Below are positions 55,586 through 63,934 of a stretch of DNA of 64,000 bases, one piece after another. The translations under genes and the position numbers were made by a program. Within the stretch, counting starts at the first letter, position 1; the number at the start of each line of letters is the position of its first letter. The notes beneath the pieces are model-generated. The model saw nothing but the letters and a program-made list of their open reading frames with translations, had not been told where the DNA came from and made no database searches. The stretch is from Lentzea kentuckyensis (GTDB lineage: Bacteria; Actinomycetota; Actinomycetes; Mycobacteriales; Pseudonocardiaceae), in contig NZ_MUYM01000019.1 in assembly GCF_002150765.1 (NCBI RefSeq), forward strand, positions 1 to 64,000, read 5' to 3'.

Positions 55586-55666
55586 TCAGCACCTGCAGCT
55601 GCTGAAGCCCTTCGCAGTGCACTTGATGCAGACGCGGACGCGCTCGGGTGCTTGTTGTTCCTGCAA
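55586..55666 (-). CDS. Possible 26-residue Cys-rich peptide
   Basis: From TTG 55666 a 26-codon frame encodes MQEQQAPERVRVCIKCTAKG followed by FSSCRC and a stop. The CxxC and CRC pairs could bind a metal or be modified. AAGG lies about 10 bases before the start. It could be a tiny gene downstream of the kinase, but it is too short to be sure. The rest of 55571-55795 shows nothing definite. Confidence 0.35.
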   Translation of the reverse strand: MQEQQAPERVRVCIKCTAKGFSSCRC

Positions 55667-55795
55667 TTGATGTTGCCCTTAACTCGCGGCCGGCCTCGAC
55701 CTGAGGGAGCGCCGGCTGTTCATTGGTCAACACCACAATCGGCACGTTCCACGCCTGGGTTGAGCATGGTTGAACGTGCAACTACCGACGAGGCC

Positions 55796-57058
55796 TCAGG
55801 CGCGGATCGCGGGCTGCTCGTTCGTCATCGGCTCGTCCGTCAGCTGCGAACCGATGTTCAGGTTCGGCAGCACGTTCCTGGCGAACTTCGGCACCTTGAG
55901 GATCACCTTGGTCCCCGCGTTGGGCGCTGTCTCCACGACCAGGGCGTACTCGGCGCCGAACACCGTGCGCATGCGGTCGTTGATGTTGCCGATGCCGACG
56001 TGCGCGCCGGTCTGGTGGGCGTCCTTGATGTCGTCGAGGCGGTCGGGATCCATGCCGACGCCGTCGTCCTCGACGCTGATCAGGGCCTCGCTGCCGTTGT
56101 CCTCGGCGGTGATGGTGAGCATGCCGCCGCCGGGCTTCTTGGCGAGGCCGTGGCGGACCGCGTTCTCGACCAACGGCTGGAGCACCAGGAACGGCAGAAC
56201 GACCTGCAGCACCTCGGGGGCGATGCGCAGCCGGACGTTCAGCCGCGAGCCGTAGCGGGCCTGTTCGATGGTCAGGTAGCGATGGATGTTGGTCAGTTCA
56301 TCGGCAAGGGTCGTGAACAAGCCGTCGGTGCGGAACGAGTAGCGGGTGAACTCCGCGAACTCCTGCAGCAGCTCACGGGCGTGCGCGGGGTCGGTGCGGA
56401 TCAGCGAGGAGATGGTGTTCAGGGCGTTGTAGACGAAGTGCGGCGAGATCTGCGCCCGCAGGGCCTTCACCTCGGCCTGGGCCAGGGCCTGCCGCTGCTT
56501 CTGGACGACCTCCAGCTCCAGCTGCGTGGAGACGAAGCGGGCGGTCTCCTCCGCCATCCGGATCTGGCGCTTCGACGCGACGCCGGAGACCACGATCAGG
56601 GTTCCGGCGACATCACCCTCGACAACCAGCGGAACGACAACAACGCTGTGCAGTGAGCACGGGCCCTGCAGCTCGCAGCCGAGCTTGCGGTGGTCGACGT
56701 GTTCTTTGTGGCAGTTGTTGATGGCACGGGCGACCGTGTCGCGGAGGTACTCGTAGTGGTCGTTCGCGCCGCCGTCCCACGACAGGACGGTGCCCTCTTC
56801 GTCGGTGATGGCGACCGCGACGCACCGCAGCATCTCGCGCAGGTGGGGCGTGGCCTTGTTCGCGGCTTCCTCGGTCAGGCCCGCGCGAAGGTCGCTCGAC
56901 GCCCTGGACATGCGGTCGAGCATGTCCATCACAGCATCCTCGACGGAGGTGCTGACTCGTCGAGCGCGGCACAGCATCACGAAGAGGCCCAGAACAGCCA
57001 GGGTCGCGATGACGCCGAGCACAGCGCGCTCGGTCAACAGGTCGCCCACAAGGCACAT
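55796..57058 (-). CDS. LytS/BtsS-type sensor histidine kinase
   Basis: The 420-residue kinase has one N-terminal membrane helix (about 8-28), a GAF domain (about 75-190), the His_kinase motif ISPHFVYNALNTISSL with the phospho-acceptor His near 215, and an HATPase domain (QPLVENAVRHGLAKK, VEDDGVGMD). The GAF carries a dense Cys/His cluster, CHKEHVDHRKLGCELQGPC, which could hold metal or sense redox. It pairs with the regulator at 53500. ATG 57058 is used. Confidence 0.92.
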   Translation of the reverse strand: MCLVGDLLTERAVLGVIATLAVLGLFVMLCRARRVSTSVEDAVMDMLDRMSRASSDLRAGLTEEAANKATPHLREMLRCVAVAITDEEGTVLSWDGGANDHYEYLRDTVARAINNCHKEHVDHRKLGCELQGPCSLHSVVVVPLVVEGDVAGTLIVVSGVASKRQIRMAEETARFVSTQLELEVVQKQRQALAQAEVKALRAQISPHFVYNALNTISSLIRTDPAHARELLQEFAEFTRYSFRTDGLFTTLADELTNIHRYLTIEQARYGSRLNVRLRIAPEVLQVVLPFLVLQPLVENAVRHGLAKKPGGGMLTITAEDNGSEALISVEDDGVGMDPDRLDDIKDAHQTGAHVGIGNINDRMRTVFGAEYALVVETAPNAGTKVILKVPKFARNVLPNLNIGSQLTDEPMTNEQPAIRA

Positions 57059-57157
57059 GCTCTGCTGTGGGGCAGCCCGATAGCAAGAGGCGCGCCCGGC
57101 GTACGCCCGTACGGTCCACCGATCCGGGTAGACATCCGATGAATTTGGGGAGAGGGT

Positions 57158-57877
57158 GTGCCCGTGAAAGTGGCCCTGTTCGCGACCTGCCTGACCGACA
57201 CGTTCTTCCCGGAGACAGCCCGCGCCGTGGTGCGTCTGCTGGAACGGCTCGGCTGTTCGGTGGAGTTCCCGCTGGAGCAGACCTGCTGCGGTCAGATGCA
57301 CTTCAACACCGGCTATCGGGAGCACTCGAAGCCGCTGGCCCGCAAGTACACCGACGTCTTCGGCGGCTACGACTACGTCGTTGCGCCATCCGGGTCATGT
57401 GCGGGCATGGTCCGGGAGATCCATCCCACGCTGGGTGAGTCTCCGCCGCGGACGTTCGAGCTCGCGGAGTTCCTCGTCGACGTGCTCGGGGTGACCGACG
57501 TGGGCGCGTGGTTCCCCCACCGGGTCACCTACCACCCCACCTGCCACTCGCTGCGCATGCTCGGCGTCGGGGACAAGCCGATGGCGCTGCTCAGGTCGGT
57601 CAAGGGACTCGACCTGGTGGAACTGCCCGACTCGACGCACTGCTGCGGCTTCGGCGGCACGTTCGCGGTGAAGAACGCCGAGACGTCCACGGCGATGCTC
57701 GCGGACAAGATGCGGTGCGTGCTCGACACCGGCGCCGAAGTGCTTTCGGCCGGCGACAACTCCTGTCTCATGCACATCGGCGGTGGCCTGTCGCGACTGC
57801 GCGCGGGCGTCCGGCCGGTGCACCTGGCGGAGATCCTGGCTTCGACGGAGGAGGACCCGTGGCGCGCAACCCGGTGA
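57158..57877 (+). CDS. lutA: Lactate utilisation protein LutA
   Basis: LutA is an iron-sulfur subunit of the LutABC L-lactate oxidase complex. The 239-residue protein has two CCG domains: EQTCCGQMHFNTGY near residue 42 with upstream Cys in FATCLTD, and STHCCGFGGTFAVKN near 160 with YHPTCHSLR. The last Cys of domain 1 region is in PSGSCAGMV. GTG 57158 follows GGGGAGAGGG. Its end overlaps lutB by 19 bases. The gene is divergent from the sensor kinase. Confidence 0.95.
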   Translation: MPVKVALFATCLTDTFFPETARAVVRLLERLGCSVEFPLEQTCCGQMHFNTGYREHSKPLARKYTDVFGGYDYVVAPSGSCAGMVREIHPTLGESPPRTFELAEFLVDVLGVTDVGAWFPHRVTYHPTCHSLRMLGVGDKPMALLRSVKGLDLVELPDSTHCCGFGGTFAVKNAETSTAMLADKMRCVLDTGAEVLSAGDNSCLMHIGGGLSRLRAGVRPVHLAEILASTEEDPWRATR

Positions 57878-59277
57878 CATGGCTCGGCAGCCCGACGTTC
57901 CCCAAGGCGGCCAGAGAGGCCTTGCAGGACACCCAGCTGCGGCAGAACCTGCGCAGGGCCACCGGAACCATCCGCGGTCGCCGGGCGGCCGCGGTCGCCG
58001 AGATGACCGACTGGGAACAGCTGCGCGTCGCCGGTGAGCAGATCAAGGACGACGTCCTGGCCCGCCTCGACACGCTCCTCGTCCAGCTCGAGGAGTCGGT
58101 CACCGCCCGCGGCGGCACGGTCCACTGGGCGCGGGACGCCGAAGAGGCGAACCGGATCGTGCTCGACCTCTGCAGGGCCGAGAACGCGGCCGAGGTCGTC
58201 AAGGTCAAGTCCATGGCCACGGCCGAGATCGGGCTCAACGAAGCCCTCGAGGCCGGCGGCGTGCACGCGATCGAGACCGACCTCGCCGAGCTGATCGTGC
58301 AGCTCGGCGACGACCGGCCGTCGCACATCCTGGTGCCCGCGATCCACCGCAACCGCTCGGAGATCCGCGAGATCTTCCAGCGCCGCATGGGGGTCGAGGT
58401 GTCGGACGAACCGGCGGACCTCGCCGAGGCCGCCCGGACCTACCTGCGGCAGAAGTTCCTCACCACGAAGGTCGCCATCTCCGGGGCGAACTTCGCGGTC
58501 GCCGACACCGGGTCGATCGTGGTGCTGGAGTCCGAGGGCAACGGCCGGATGTGCCTGACCCTGCCGGAAACCCTGATCACCGTGATGGGCATCGAGAAGC
58601 TCGTGCCGTCGTGGCAGGACCTGGAAGTCTTCCTGCAGCTGCTGCCCCGGTCGTCCACGGCGGAACGGATGAACCCGTACACGAGCGTGTGGACCGGCGT
58701 GACGCCCGGCGACGGACCGCAGCGGTTCCACCTGGTCCTGATCGACAACGGCCGCACCGCCACGCTGAAGGATTCCGTTGGGCGCCAAGCACTCCGGTGC
58801 ATCCGGTGTTCCGCGTGCCTCAACGTCTGCCCGGTCTACGAACGCACCGGCGGCAAGTCGTACGGCTCGGTCTACCCCGGCCCGATCGGCGCGATCCTGA
58901 CGCCCCAGCTGGTCGGCGACATGCATGACAAGCAGGCCGCCTCTTTGCCTTACGCCTCTTCACTTTGCGGCGCGTGCTTCGAGGTCTGCCCGGTCCGGAT
59001 CGACATCCCGTCGGTCCTCACGCACCTGCGCGCCGAGGTCGTGGAAGCCAAGGGACGGACGCCGGAATCCATCGCGATGGCCGCCGCGGCGTGGATGTTC
59101 GCCTCGGCCTCCCGCTACGAGAAGGCGCAGAAAGTCGGTTCCCTGGCCCGTTTCCTGGCCAGGGACGGCAAGATCACGTCCCTGCCGTGGCCGGGTTCGA
59201 GGTGGACGTCCTCACGCGACGTGCCCGCACCGCCGGCCGAGTCGTTCCGCACGTGGTGGAGGAAGAACCGTGGCTAG
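57859..59277 (+). CDS. lutB: Lactate utilisation iron-sulfur protein LutB
   Basis: The 472-residue protein has an N-terminal DUF162-type domain (about 60-290) and two 4Fe-4S ferredoxin motifs: CIRCSACLNVCPVY near residue 314 and CGACFEVCPVRIDIP near 373. It links lactate oxidation to the electron transport chain. The start is GTG 57859, inside the lutA end. GTG of lutC overlaps its own end, so lutABC is a single coupled unit. Confidence 0.95.
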   Translation: MARNPVTWLGSPTFPKAAREALQDTQLRQNLRRATGTIRGRRAAAVAEMTDWEQLRVAGEQIKDDVLARLDTLLVQLEESVTARGGTVHWARDAEEANRIVLDLCRAENAAEVVKVKSMATAEIGLNEALEAGGVHAIETDLAELIVQLGDDRPSHILVPAIHRNRSEIREIFQRRMGVEVSDEPADLAEAARTYLRQKFLTTKVAISGANFAVADTGSIVVLESEGNGRMCLTLPETLITVMGIEKLVPSWQDLEVFLQLLPRSSTAERMNPYTSVWTGVTPGDGPQRFHLVLIDNGRTATLKDSVGRQALRCIRCSACLNVCPVYERTGGKSYGSVYPGPIGAILTPQLVGDMHDKQAASLPYASSLCGACFEVCPVRIDIPSVLTHLRAEVVEAKGRTPESIAMAAAAWMFASASRYEKAQKVGSLARFLARDGKITSLPWPGSRWTSSRDVPAPPAESFRTWWRKNRG

Positions 59278-59848
59278 CGCACGAGAAGAGATCCTCAACC
59301 GCATCCGGAGCGCCAAAGTCCCGGCAGCGCCCCAAGTGGTCCGCGGCTACAACCAAAAGGGAACCGGCGGCGTCGAGCTGCTCGCTGAGACGGTCGCCGA
59401 CTACCGCGCGATCGTGCACGTCGTCAGCAACGTCCCCGAGGCGCTCGAACGTCTCCGGGGCAAGCGGATCGTGGCGCCATCGGACGTTCCGGACGAGTGG
59501 CTGATCGACGGTGTCACGTGGCTGCGCGAGCCGTTGTCGATCGACGAACTGGACCAGTCCGACGGCGTGCTGACCGGCTGCGCGGTGGCGATCGCGGACA
59601 CCGGCACGATCGTGCTCGACGGCGGCGAGGCGCAGGGCCGCAGGGCGCTCACCCTGCTCCCCGACTACCACCTGTGCGTGGTGCGAGCCGACCAGATCGC
59701 CGCGTCGGTCCCGGAAGCGTTGCGACGGCTGGAGCCCACCCGGCCGTTGACGTTCATCAGCGGCCCGTCCGCGACGAGCGACATCGAGCTCGACCGGGTG
59801 GAGGGCGTCCACGGCCCGCGCACCCTGGAGGTCCTGATCGTCACTTGA
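59270..59848 (+). CDS. lutC: Lactate utilisation protein LutC
   Basis: The 192-residue protein is a DUF162/LutC domain protein: DGVLTGCAVAIADTGTIVLD near residue 100, then RALTLLPDYHLCVVRADQIA and the typical end SDIELDRVEGVHGPRTLEV. GTG 59270 overlaps lutB by 8 bases. Its 3' end overlaps the convergent glycosylase gene by 8 bases. Confidence 0.95.
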   Translation: MASAREEILNRIRSAKVPAAPQVVRGYNQKGTGGVELLAETVADYRAIVHVVSNVPEALERLRGKRIVAPSDVPDEWLIDGVTWLREPLSIDELDQSDGVLTGCAVAIADTGTIVLDGGEAQGRRALTLLPDYHLCVVRADQIAASVPEALRRLEPTRPLTFISGPSATSDIELDRVEGVHGPRTLEVLIVT

Positions 59849-60707
59849 GCAGGCGCGACAACCGGCGGTCGGCCAGGGGCTTGCCGCCGGTCTGACACGT
59901 CGGGCAGTACTGGAACGCCTTGTCCGCGAACGACACTTCACGAACCGTGTCGCCGCAGACCGGACACGGCAGACCGGTGCGTGCGTGCACCCGCAGCCCG
60001 GACCGCTTCTCGCCCTTGAGCCGGGCCGCGTCCTGCCCCACCGACCGCGCCACCGCGTCGGTCAGGGTGCTGAGCATGGCCTCGTGCAGGTGATCCAGCT
60101 GTTCGGCGGTCAACTTGCCCGACGTCGCGTACGGCGACAGCCGGGCCATGTGCATGATCTCGTCGGAGTAGGCGTTGCCGATGCCCGCGATCAGGCCCTG
60201 GTCGGTCAGCGCCGTCTTCAACCGCTCGGTGTGACCGGCCAGCAGGTCTTCCAGCTGCGTCCGGGTGATCTCCAACGCGTCCGGACCCAGCCTGGCGACG
60301 CTCGCGATGGACTTCGGGTCGCGCACGATCCACGCCGCGAGCCCCTTCTTGGTGCCCGCTTCCGTCAGGTCGAAGCCCGGCCCCTGCCCCGGCGGACCGA
60401 GGTGCACGCGCAGCGCCAGCGGGCCGCGGCCCTGCTTGGGCGGGGGCGCCGACATGGTGTCCGCCCAGCGCAGCCAGCCGGCACGGGCGAGGTGGACGAC
60501 CAGGTGCAGACCGTCCGCGACCTCCAGGTCGAGGTGCTTGCCGTGCCGGTGCGCGGCCACGACCTCCTGGCCCTGCAGCGCGGTCCACGGCGGGTCGAAC
60601 GTCTTCAACACCTGCAGCGATGCCACGTCGACGCGGTGCACGGTGCGACCGACAGCGTGTTCACGCAGGTGGTGAACCAGTGCTTCTACCTCGGGTAGTT
60701 CGGGCAC
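59841..60707 (-). CDS. Fpg/Nei family DNA glycosylase
   Basis: The 288-residue enzyme removes oxidised bases. It has the catalytic N-terminus MPELPEVEAL (Pro2, Glu3), the helix-two-turn-helix region ALTDQGLIAGIGNAYSDEIM near residue 165, and a C-terminal zinc finger (CPVCGDTVREV, YCPTCQTGGK). In the finger the usual Arg after Gly is replaced in part by TGGKPLADRR, so it may be a Nei2-type instead of a MutM; both names are possible. Confidence 0.9.
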   Translation of the reverse strand: MPELPEVEALVHHLREHAVGRTVHRVDVASLQVLKTFDPPWTALQGQEVVAAHRHGKHLDLEVADGLHLVVHLARAGWLRWADTMSAPPPKQGRGPLALRVHLGPPGQGPGFDLTEAGTKKGLAAWIVRDPKSIASVARLGPDALEITRTQLEDLLAGHTERLKTALTDQGLIAGIGNAYSDEIMHMARLSPYATSGKLTAEQLDHLHEAMLSTLTDAVARSVGQDAARLKGEKRSGLRVHARTGLPCPVCGDTVREVSFADKAFQYCPTCQTGGKPLADRRLSRLLK

Positions 60708-60722
60708 CGGTCCAGTGTCGCA

Positions 60723-61160
60723 TCAGTCGACGGGTTGCAACGGGCCTTCGACGTCCGGCAGCGAGTGCATCTCGATCGTGCGGGCGACCCGCGACGCCTC
60801 CTGGCGCACCGCGAGCGGCCCCCGGACCGACCCGATCCACCGCTCCGGCGGCAGCTCGTCGGCGGTGGCCTTGCTCTCCGCGACCAGCGTGTGCGGCCGG
60901 CGCAGCGCCCAGCGGACCGGGAAGAACGCGAACAGGAAGAACAACGCGAGGATGAGCCACGCGGGCACGACGACCTGCTCAGGCGTCCACGCGATGAGCA
61001 CGACCACCATGACGACGAGCATCCCGGCCATCATGATGCCGGGCAGGGCACCGCCGCTGACGTCGTGCTCGAAGTCGTCGCCCTCTTCCGGGTTGCGCCA
61101 CTCGATGCGGCTGTGGACCGTCCACATCCGCCCGTCGGCACCGCGCACCAGCCGCGTCAT
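60723..61160 (-). CDS. Two-helix membrane protein, conserved in actinobacteria
   Basis: The 145-residue protein has a soluble start (MTRLVRGADGRMWTVHSRIE), two membrane helices (about 42-62 and 66-86), and a soluble tail with ESKATADELPPERWIGSVRG. I do not know a function. ATG 61160 has GGGAGACGGG upstream on the minus strand. It does not overlap its neighbours. Confidence 0.75.
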   Translation of the reverse strand: MTRLVRGADGRMWTVHSRIEWRNPEEGDDFEHDVSGGALPGIMMAGMLVVMVVVLIAWTPEQVVVPAWLILALFFLFAFFPVRWALRRPHTLVAESKATADELPPERWIGSVRGPLAVRQEASRVARTIEMHSLPDVEGPLQPVD

Positions 61161-61254
61161 AAACCCGTCTCCCACGCTCGGTCGGTCTTGGTCAAACCGT
61201 ATCTGACGCGAGGCGAGCCTTGTGGGTGAACTCGGTCGACCTTGATCGTCACCG

Positions 61255-62562
61255 TCAGTTCTGGACGGCGGGTTTCGTCGGGTAGAGGGTGATCGTCGTG
61301 GGCGTGGTCTGCGGAGACGAGCACGGATCCGTCGTCGGCGGCGTCGGCGGATCGGACGTGGTGGACACCGCGTTCAGCGACTTCACGTCCCGCGAGGTCG
61401 TGGACCCCGAGGAGGTGACCACGTCGGACGACGTCGACGGCTCGGTGACCGGCAACGCCCGCTCGACCGGTTCGTCCCGGTGCTGTTCCACGGGCGGTGG
61501 CGGCGCGTAGGACGACGTCCTGCGCACGGTCTCCTGCGGCCGGGCACCGGGGTTGACCACGTTCTCGCGCGGCTTCTCCTGCGGCTGCACCGGCGGCTGC
61601 GCGACCACGAGCTCCTGGTTGTGCGCCGAGCTGGCCGAACCCGTCGGCATCAGGGCGATCACCGGGTGCTGGTCCGGCTGCAGCACCGCGACGCCCGGTC
61701 CGCCGTTGAACACCGCGGCCATCGTCCCGAACAGGCCGACAGTCGCCACGCTCGCCGCCGCGAAGGCCAGCTTCGCCTTGGTGAACAGCACCTTCCCGGC
61801 GAACGCGAGCCCCAGCGTGGACGGCACGATCAGGAACGCCGCGTTGGCGCGCAGGGTCGCGCAGACCTCGTTGAGCTCGGTGTAGAGCTGTGAGCAGGAC
61901 GAACAGGTGTCCAGGTGGGCGCGGATCCGGCGTTCCTCGACGCCCTGGACCCCACCGGCCGTGTAGGTGCCGAGCTTCGAACGGATCGCCGCGCACGACG
62001 AACGTCCGTCGTCGGCGGCCAGGTGCGCTTGCAGGTACGCCGCACGCAGACCCTCACGCGCACGCCGGGCCAACGCCGACATGGCGTTCGGCGAAAGACC
62101 GAAGTGCGGTGCCACGGAGGCGGGGCGTTCGCCCTCCACCTCGACGCGCCACAGCACGACCCGCCAGCGTTCCGGCAGGCTCGAGAAGGCTCGGGTGATC
62201 AGGTTGTGCTCGGCCCGGCTGTTCGCGTTGTCGCTCACCGGCTCGACCCGGCGGCCCAGTTCCTCGTCCTCGACCGGTACGTCCCGGCGCCGGCCGTTCC
62301 ACTCCCACGCGACGCGGCGGGCGACGGTCAGCAGGTACGTGCGGACGTGGTCCGTAGGCCCGCTGCCCCGACGGATCGCCTGCAGCATGCGGAAGAACGC
62401 CTCTGCGGTGAGATCGTCGGCTTCGGCCGCCTCGCGGACGTGCCTGAAAGAGAAACGGCGGATCGCGTCCGCATGCCGGGAGAACAGTTCGCCGTAGGCC
62501 GAGTCATCTCCCTCACGCACCCTGGCGAGCAGGTCCCGGTCGACCTCGTTCTCGTCGACCAT
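61255..62562 (-). CDS. ECF sigma factor fused to a zinc anti-sigma domain and outer tail
   Basis: The 435-residue protein combines sigma regions 2 (SAYGELFSRHADAIRRFSF) and 4 (LPERWRVVLWRVEVEGERPA, then FGLSPNAMSALARRAREGL), a zinc-binding anti-sigma motif (Hx3Cx2C in RAHLDTCSSCSQLY near residue 225), one or two membrane segments (about 255-305), and a 130-residue Pro/Thr/Ser-rich tail. The anti-sigma is thus on the same chain, so the sigma is membrane-tethered. Release by proteolysis is inferred. ATG 62562 (MVDENEVDRD) is preferred over upstream starts. Confidence 0.88.
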   Translation of the reverse strand: MVDENEVDRDLLARVREGDDSAYGELFSRHADAIRRFSFRHVREAAEADDLTAEAFFRMLQAIRRGSGPTDHVRTYLLTVARRVAWEWNGRRRDVPVEDEELGRRVEPVSDNANSRAEHNLITRAFSSLPERWRVVLWRVEVEGERPASVAPHFGLSPNAMSALARRAREGLRAAYLQAHLAADDGRSSCAAIRSKLGTYTAGGVQGVEERRIRAHLDTCSSCSQLYTELNEVCATLRANAAFLIVPSTLGLAFAGKVLFTKAKLAFAAASVATVGLFGTMAAVFNGGPGVAVLQPDQHPVIALMPTGSASSAHNQELVVAQPPVQPQEKPRENVVNPGARPQETVRRTSSYAPPPPVEQHRDEPVERALPVTEPSTSSDVVTSSGSTTSRDVKSLNAVSTTSDPPTPPTTDPCSSPQTTPTTITLYPTKPAVQN

Positions 62563-62722
62563 CACCGCTTCAACATGCCACAAGGGGCCAGAACTGCTCC
62601 TGGATGAGAACAGGTCGATATACAAGACCATCCGATAGTAGTGGGCTGATCAGCGCAACGTGATCGGTGACGAGACGGTCACATGTGGGAGTCGGACCGT
62701 CGGCCGAAGAAGATCCAGCGAC

Positions 62723-62728
62723 TATCGT
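62723..62728 (+). promoter_or_regulatory. Probable -10 box, leaderless gene
   Basis: TATCGT lies 7 bases before GTG 62736 with no ribosome binding site. Confidence 0.45.
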
Positions 62729-62735
62729 CACGGGC

Positions 62736-63134
62736 GTGGTGGACTGGCGGGAACGCGCTTCGGCTCTGGTGCCGGAACTCAGTGCTGTCGCCGAGACCGA
62801 GGAGTGGTCCTGCCACGTCTTCTTCTCGGAGCTGTCTCAACTGGCGATGGAAGCGCATCGCGAGCAGGACGACGACGTGTTGCGTCGGGCGTACGGGTTC
62901 GCGCACTGGTGCTTCCACCAGCCGGAGCAGTTCCTCGAGAACGCGGCGTTGATCAGCTTCTACGAGCACGTGTTCGACGACTGGGACCTTCGCGAGGAGG
63001 TCGCGGCCTGGCTGCCGTGCGACGTGCTGCCCAAGGTGCGGGCGCTGTGGGAGTGGCGCTGGCCGAAGGAGCAGTTGGACGAGGTAGATCAACTGCTGGC
63101 CGGTTTGAGACCCCCCAGTCAAGATGCCGTCTGA
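62736..63134 (+). CDS. Hypothetical alpha-helical protein
   Basis: The 132-residue soluble protein is mostly helical and rich in Trp, Glu and Leu (FAHWCFHQPEQFLENAALIS, WLPCDVLPKVRALWEWRWPK). It resembles DUF7674-like small proteins often found beside toxin-immunity genes, but I am not certain. It stands alone between the sigma gene and tRNA-Gly. GTG 62736 or 62739 can start it. Confidence 0.7.
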   Translation: MVDWRERASALVPELSAVAETEEWSCHVFFSELSQLAMEAHREQDDDVLRRAYGFAHWCFHQPEQFLENAALISFYEHVFDDWDLREEVAAWLPCDVLPKVRALWEWRWPKEQLDEVDQLLAGLRPPSQDAV

Positions 63135-63143
63135 CGCCTGTTG

Positions 63144-63149
63144 TATAGT
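63144..63149 (+). promoter_or_regulatory. -10 box of the tRNA-Gly promoter
   Basis: TATAGT lies 29 bases before the first base of the tRNA. A -35 element was not clear. Confidence 0.5.
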
Positions 63150-63177
63150 TCTCTCCCGTAAGGCAGCAAGACGCAGT

Positions 63178-63253
63178 GCGGATGTAGCGCAGTTGGTAGC
63201 GCATCACCTTGCCAAGGTGAGGGTCGCGAGTTCGAGTCTCGTCATCCGCTCCA
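63178..63253 (+). tRNA. tRNA-Gly (anticodon GCC)
   Basis: Acceptor GCGGATG (63178-63184) pairs with CATCCGC (63243-63249). The anticodon arm is TCACC-TTGCCAA-GGTGA with anticodon GCC, and the T-loop GTTCGAGTC is intact. T63250 is the discriminator base and CCA is encoded (63251-63253). Confidence 0.97.
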
Positions 63254-63258
63254 CTCGG

Positions 63259-63292
63259 AAGGCCCATGCTCATGGAGAGCATGGGCCTTTTC
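63259..63292 (+). terminator. tRNA-Gly terminator
   Basis: AAGGCCCATGCTC (63259-63271) and GAGCATGGGCCTT (63277-63289) form a perfect 13-bp stem followed by TTT. Confidence 0.9.
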
Positions 63293-63308
63293 GTTTCGCC
63301 ATGATTTT

Positions 63309-63324
63309 GGGGGGACGACCCCCC
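63309..63324 (+). repeat. GGGGGG-ACGA-CCCCCC hairpin element
   Basis: Six G and six C flank ACGA, a near copy of 7440-7454. A further ACGCCCCCC follows directly. It sits between two terminators behind the tRNA gene. Confidence 0.6.
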
Positions 63325-63346
63325 ACGCCCCCCGCTCGAGCAGCAG

Positions 63347-63382
63347 GCCCGGTGCCCACATGTGGCCAACCGGGCTTCTTTC
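63347..63382 (+). terminator. Second hairpin with T-rich tail
   Basis: GCCCGG (63347-63352) and CCGGGC (63370-63375) enclose an inner CCACATGTGG palindrome and are followed by TTCTTTC. The remainder up to 63486 holds a CCACCC/GGGTGG stem (63415-63432). Confidence 0.6.
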
Positions 63383-63486
63383 GTTTCTCGGGCATCTTGA
63401 GGTGATCTCGCAGCCCACCCGTGAAAGGGTGGTCATGTCCGCTCGGATCAACCTGATCGAGCCCGTTCGACAAGGACATGGAGACA

Positions 63487-63915
63487 ATGGCCATCAAGCA
63501 GACGGCAAACGCTCACTGGGAAGGCTCCCTCGTCGAGGGCAAGGGAAACGTCAGCCTCGCCACCTCCAACAGCGGCAGCTTCGACATCGACTGGAAGGCG
63601 CGCGCTGAGGAGGCGGGCGGCAAGACCAGCCCCGAGGAGCTCATCGCCGCTGCGCACTCGTCCTGCTACTCGATGGCGCTCTCGCACGGCCTGACCGGTG
63701 CGGGCACGCCGCCCACCTCGATCGACACCAAGGCCGAGGTCTCGTTCCAGGCGGGCGTCGGCATCACCGGCATCCACCTGACCGTGCGCGCCAACGTGCC
63801 CGGCCTGACCCAGGAGGCCTTCGTCGAGGCCGCCGAGGGCGCCAAGGCGAACTGCCCGGTCTCCAAGGCGCTCGCGGCCGTCGAGAACATCACGCTGGAC
63901 GCCGCCCTGGTCTGA
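63487..63915 (+). CDS. OsmC family peroxiredoxin
   Basis: The 142-residue protein reduces organic hydroperoxides with two Cys: the peroxidatic Cys in AAAHSSCYSMALSHGL near residue 56 and the second Cys in KANCPVSKAL near 122. The start MAIKQTANAHWEGSLVEGKG is typical of OsmC. ATG 63487 is used; ATG 63478 would add three residues and lacks spacing for a ribosome binding site. Confidence 0.93.
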   Translation: MAIKQTANAHWEGSLVEGKGNVSLATSNSGSFDIDWKARAEEAGGKTSPEELIAAAHSSCYSMALSHGLTGAGTPPTSIDTKAEVSFQAGVGITGIHLTVRANVPGLTQEAFVEAAEGAKANCPVSKALAAVENITLDAALV

Positions 63916-63934
63916 ACAGCAGCGCCGCGGGCCC

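Noticed and set aside
55542..55781. 79-codon minus-strand frame after the kinase
   Set aside because: It overlaps the small membrane gene and lacks a domain. The shorter Cys-rich frame in another phase looked more distinctive.
63178..63253. tRNA-Gly as a prophage or island attachment site
   Set aside because: No integrase gene and no repeat of the tRNA 3' end were seen in the window.
63301..63345. 6C RNA candidate (runs of six C)
   Set aside because: The C-runs pair with G-runs or lie outside loops, whereas 6C RNA shows C-runs in two hairpin loops.
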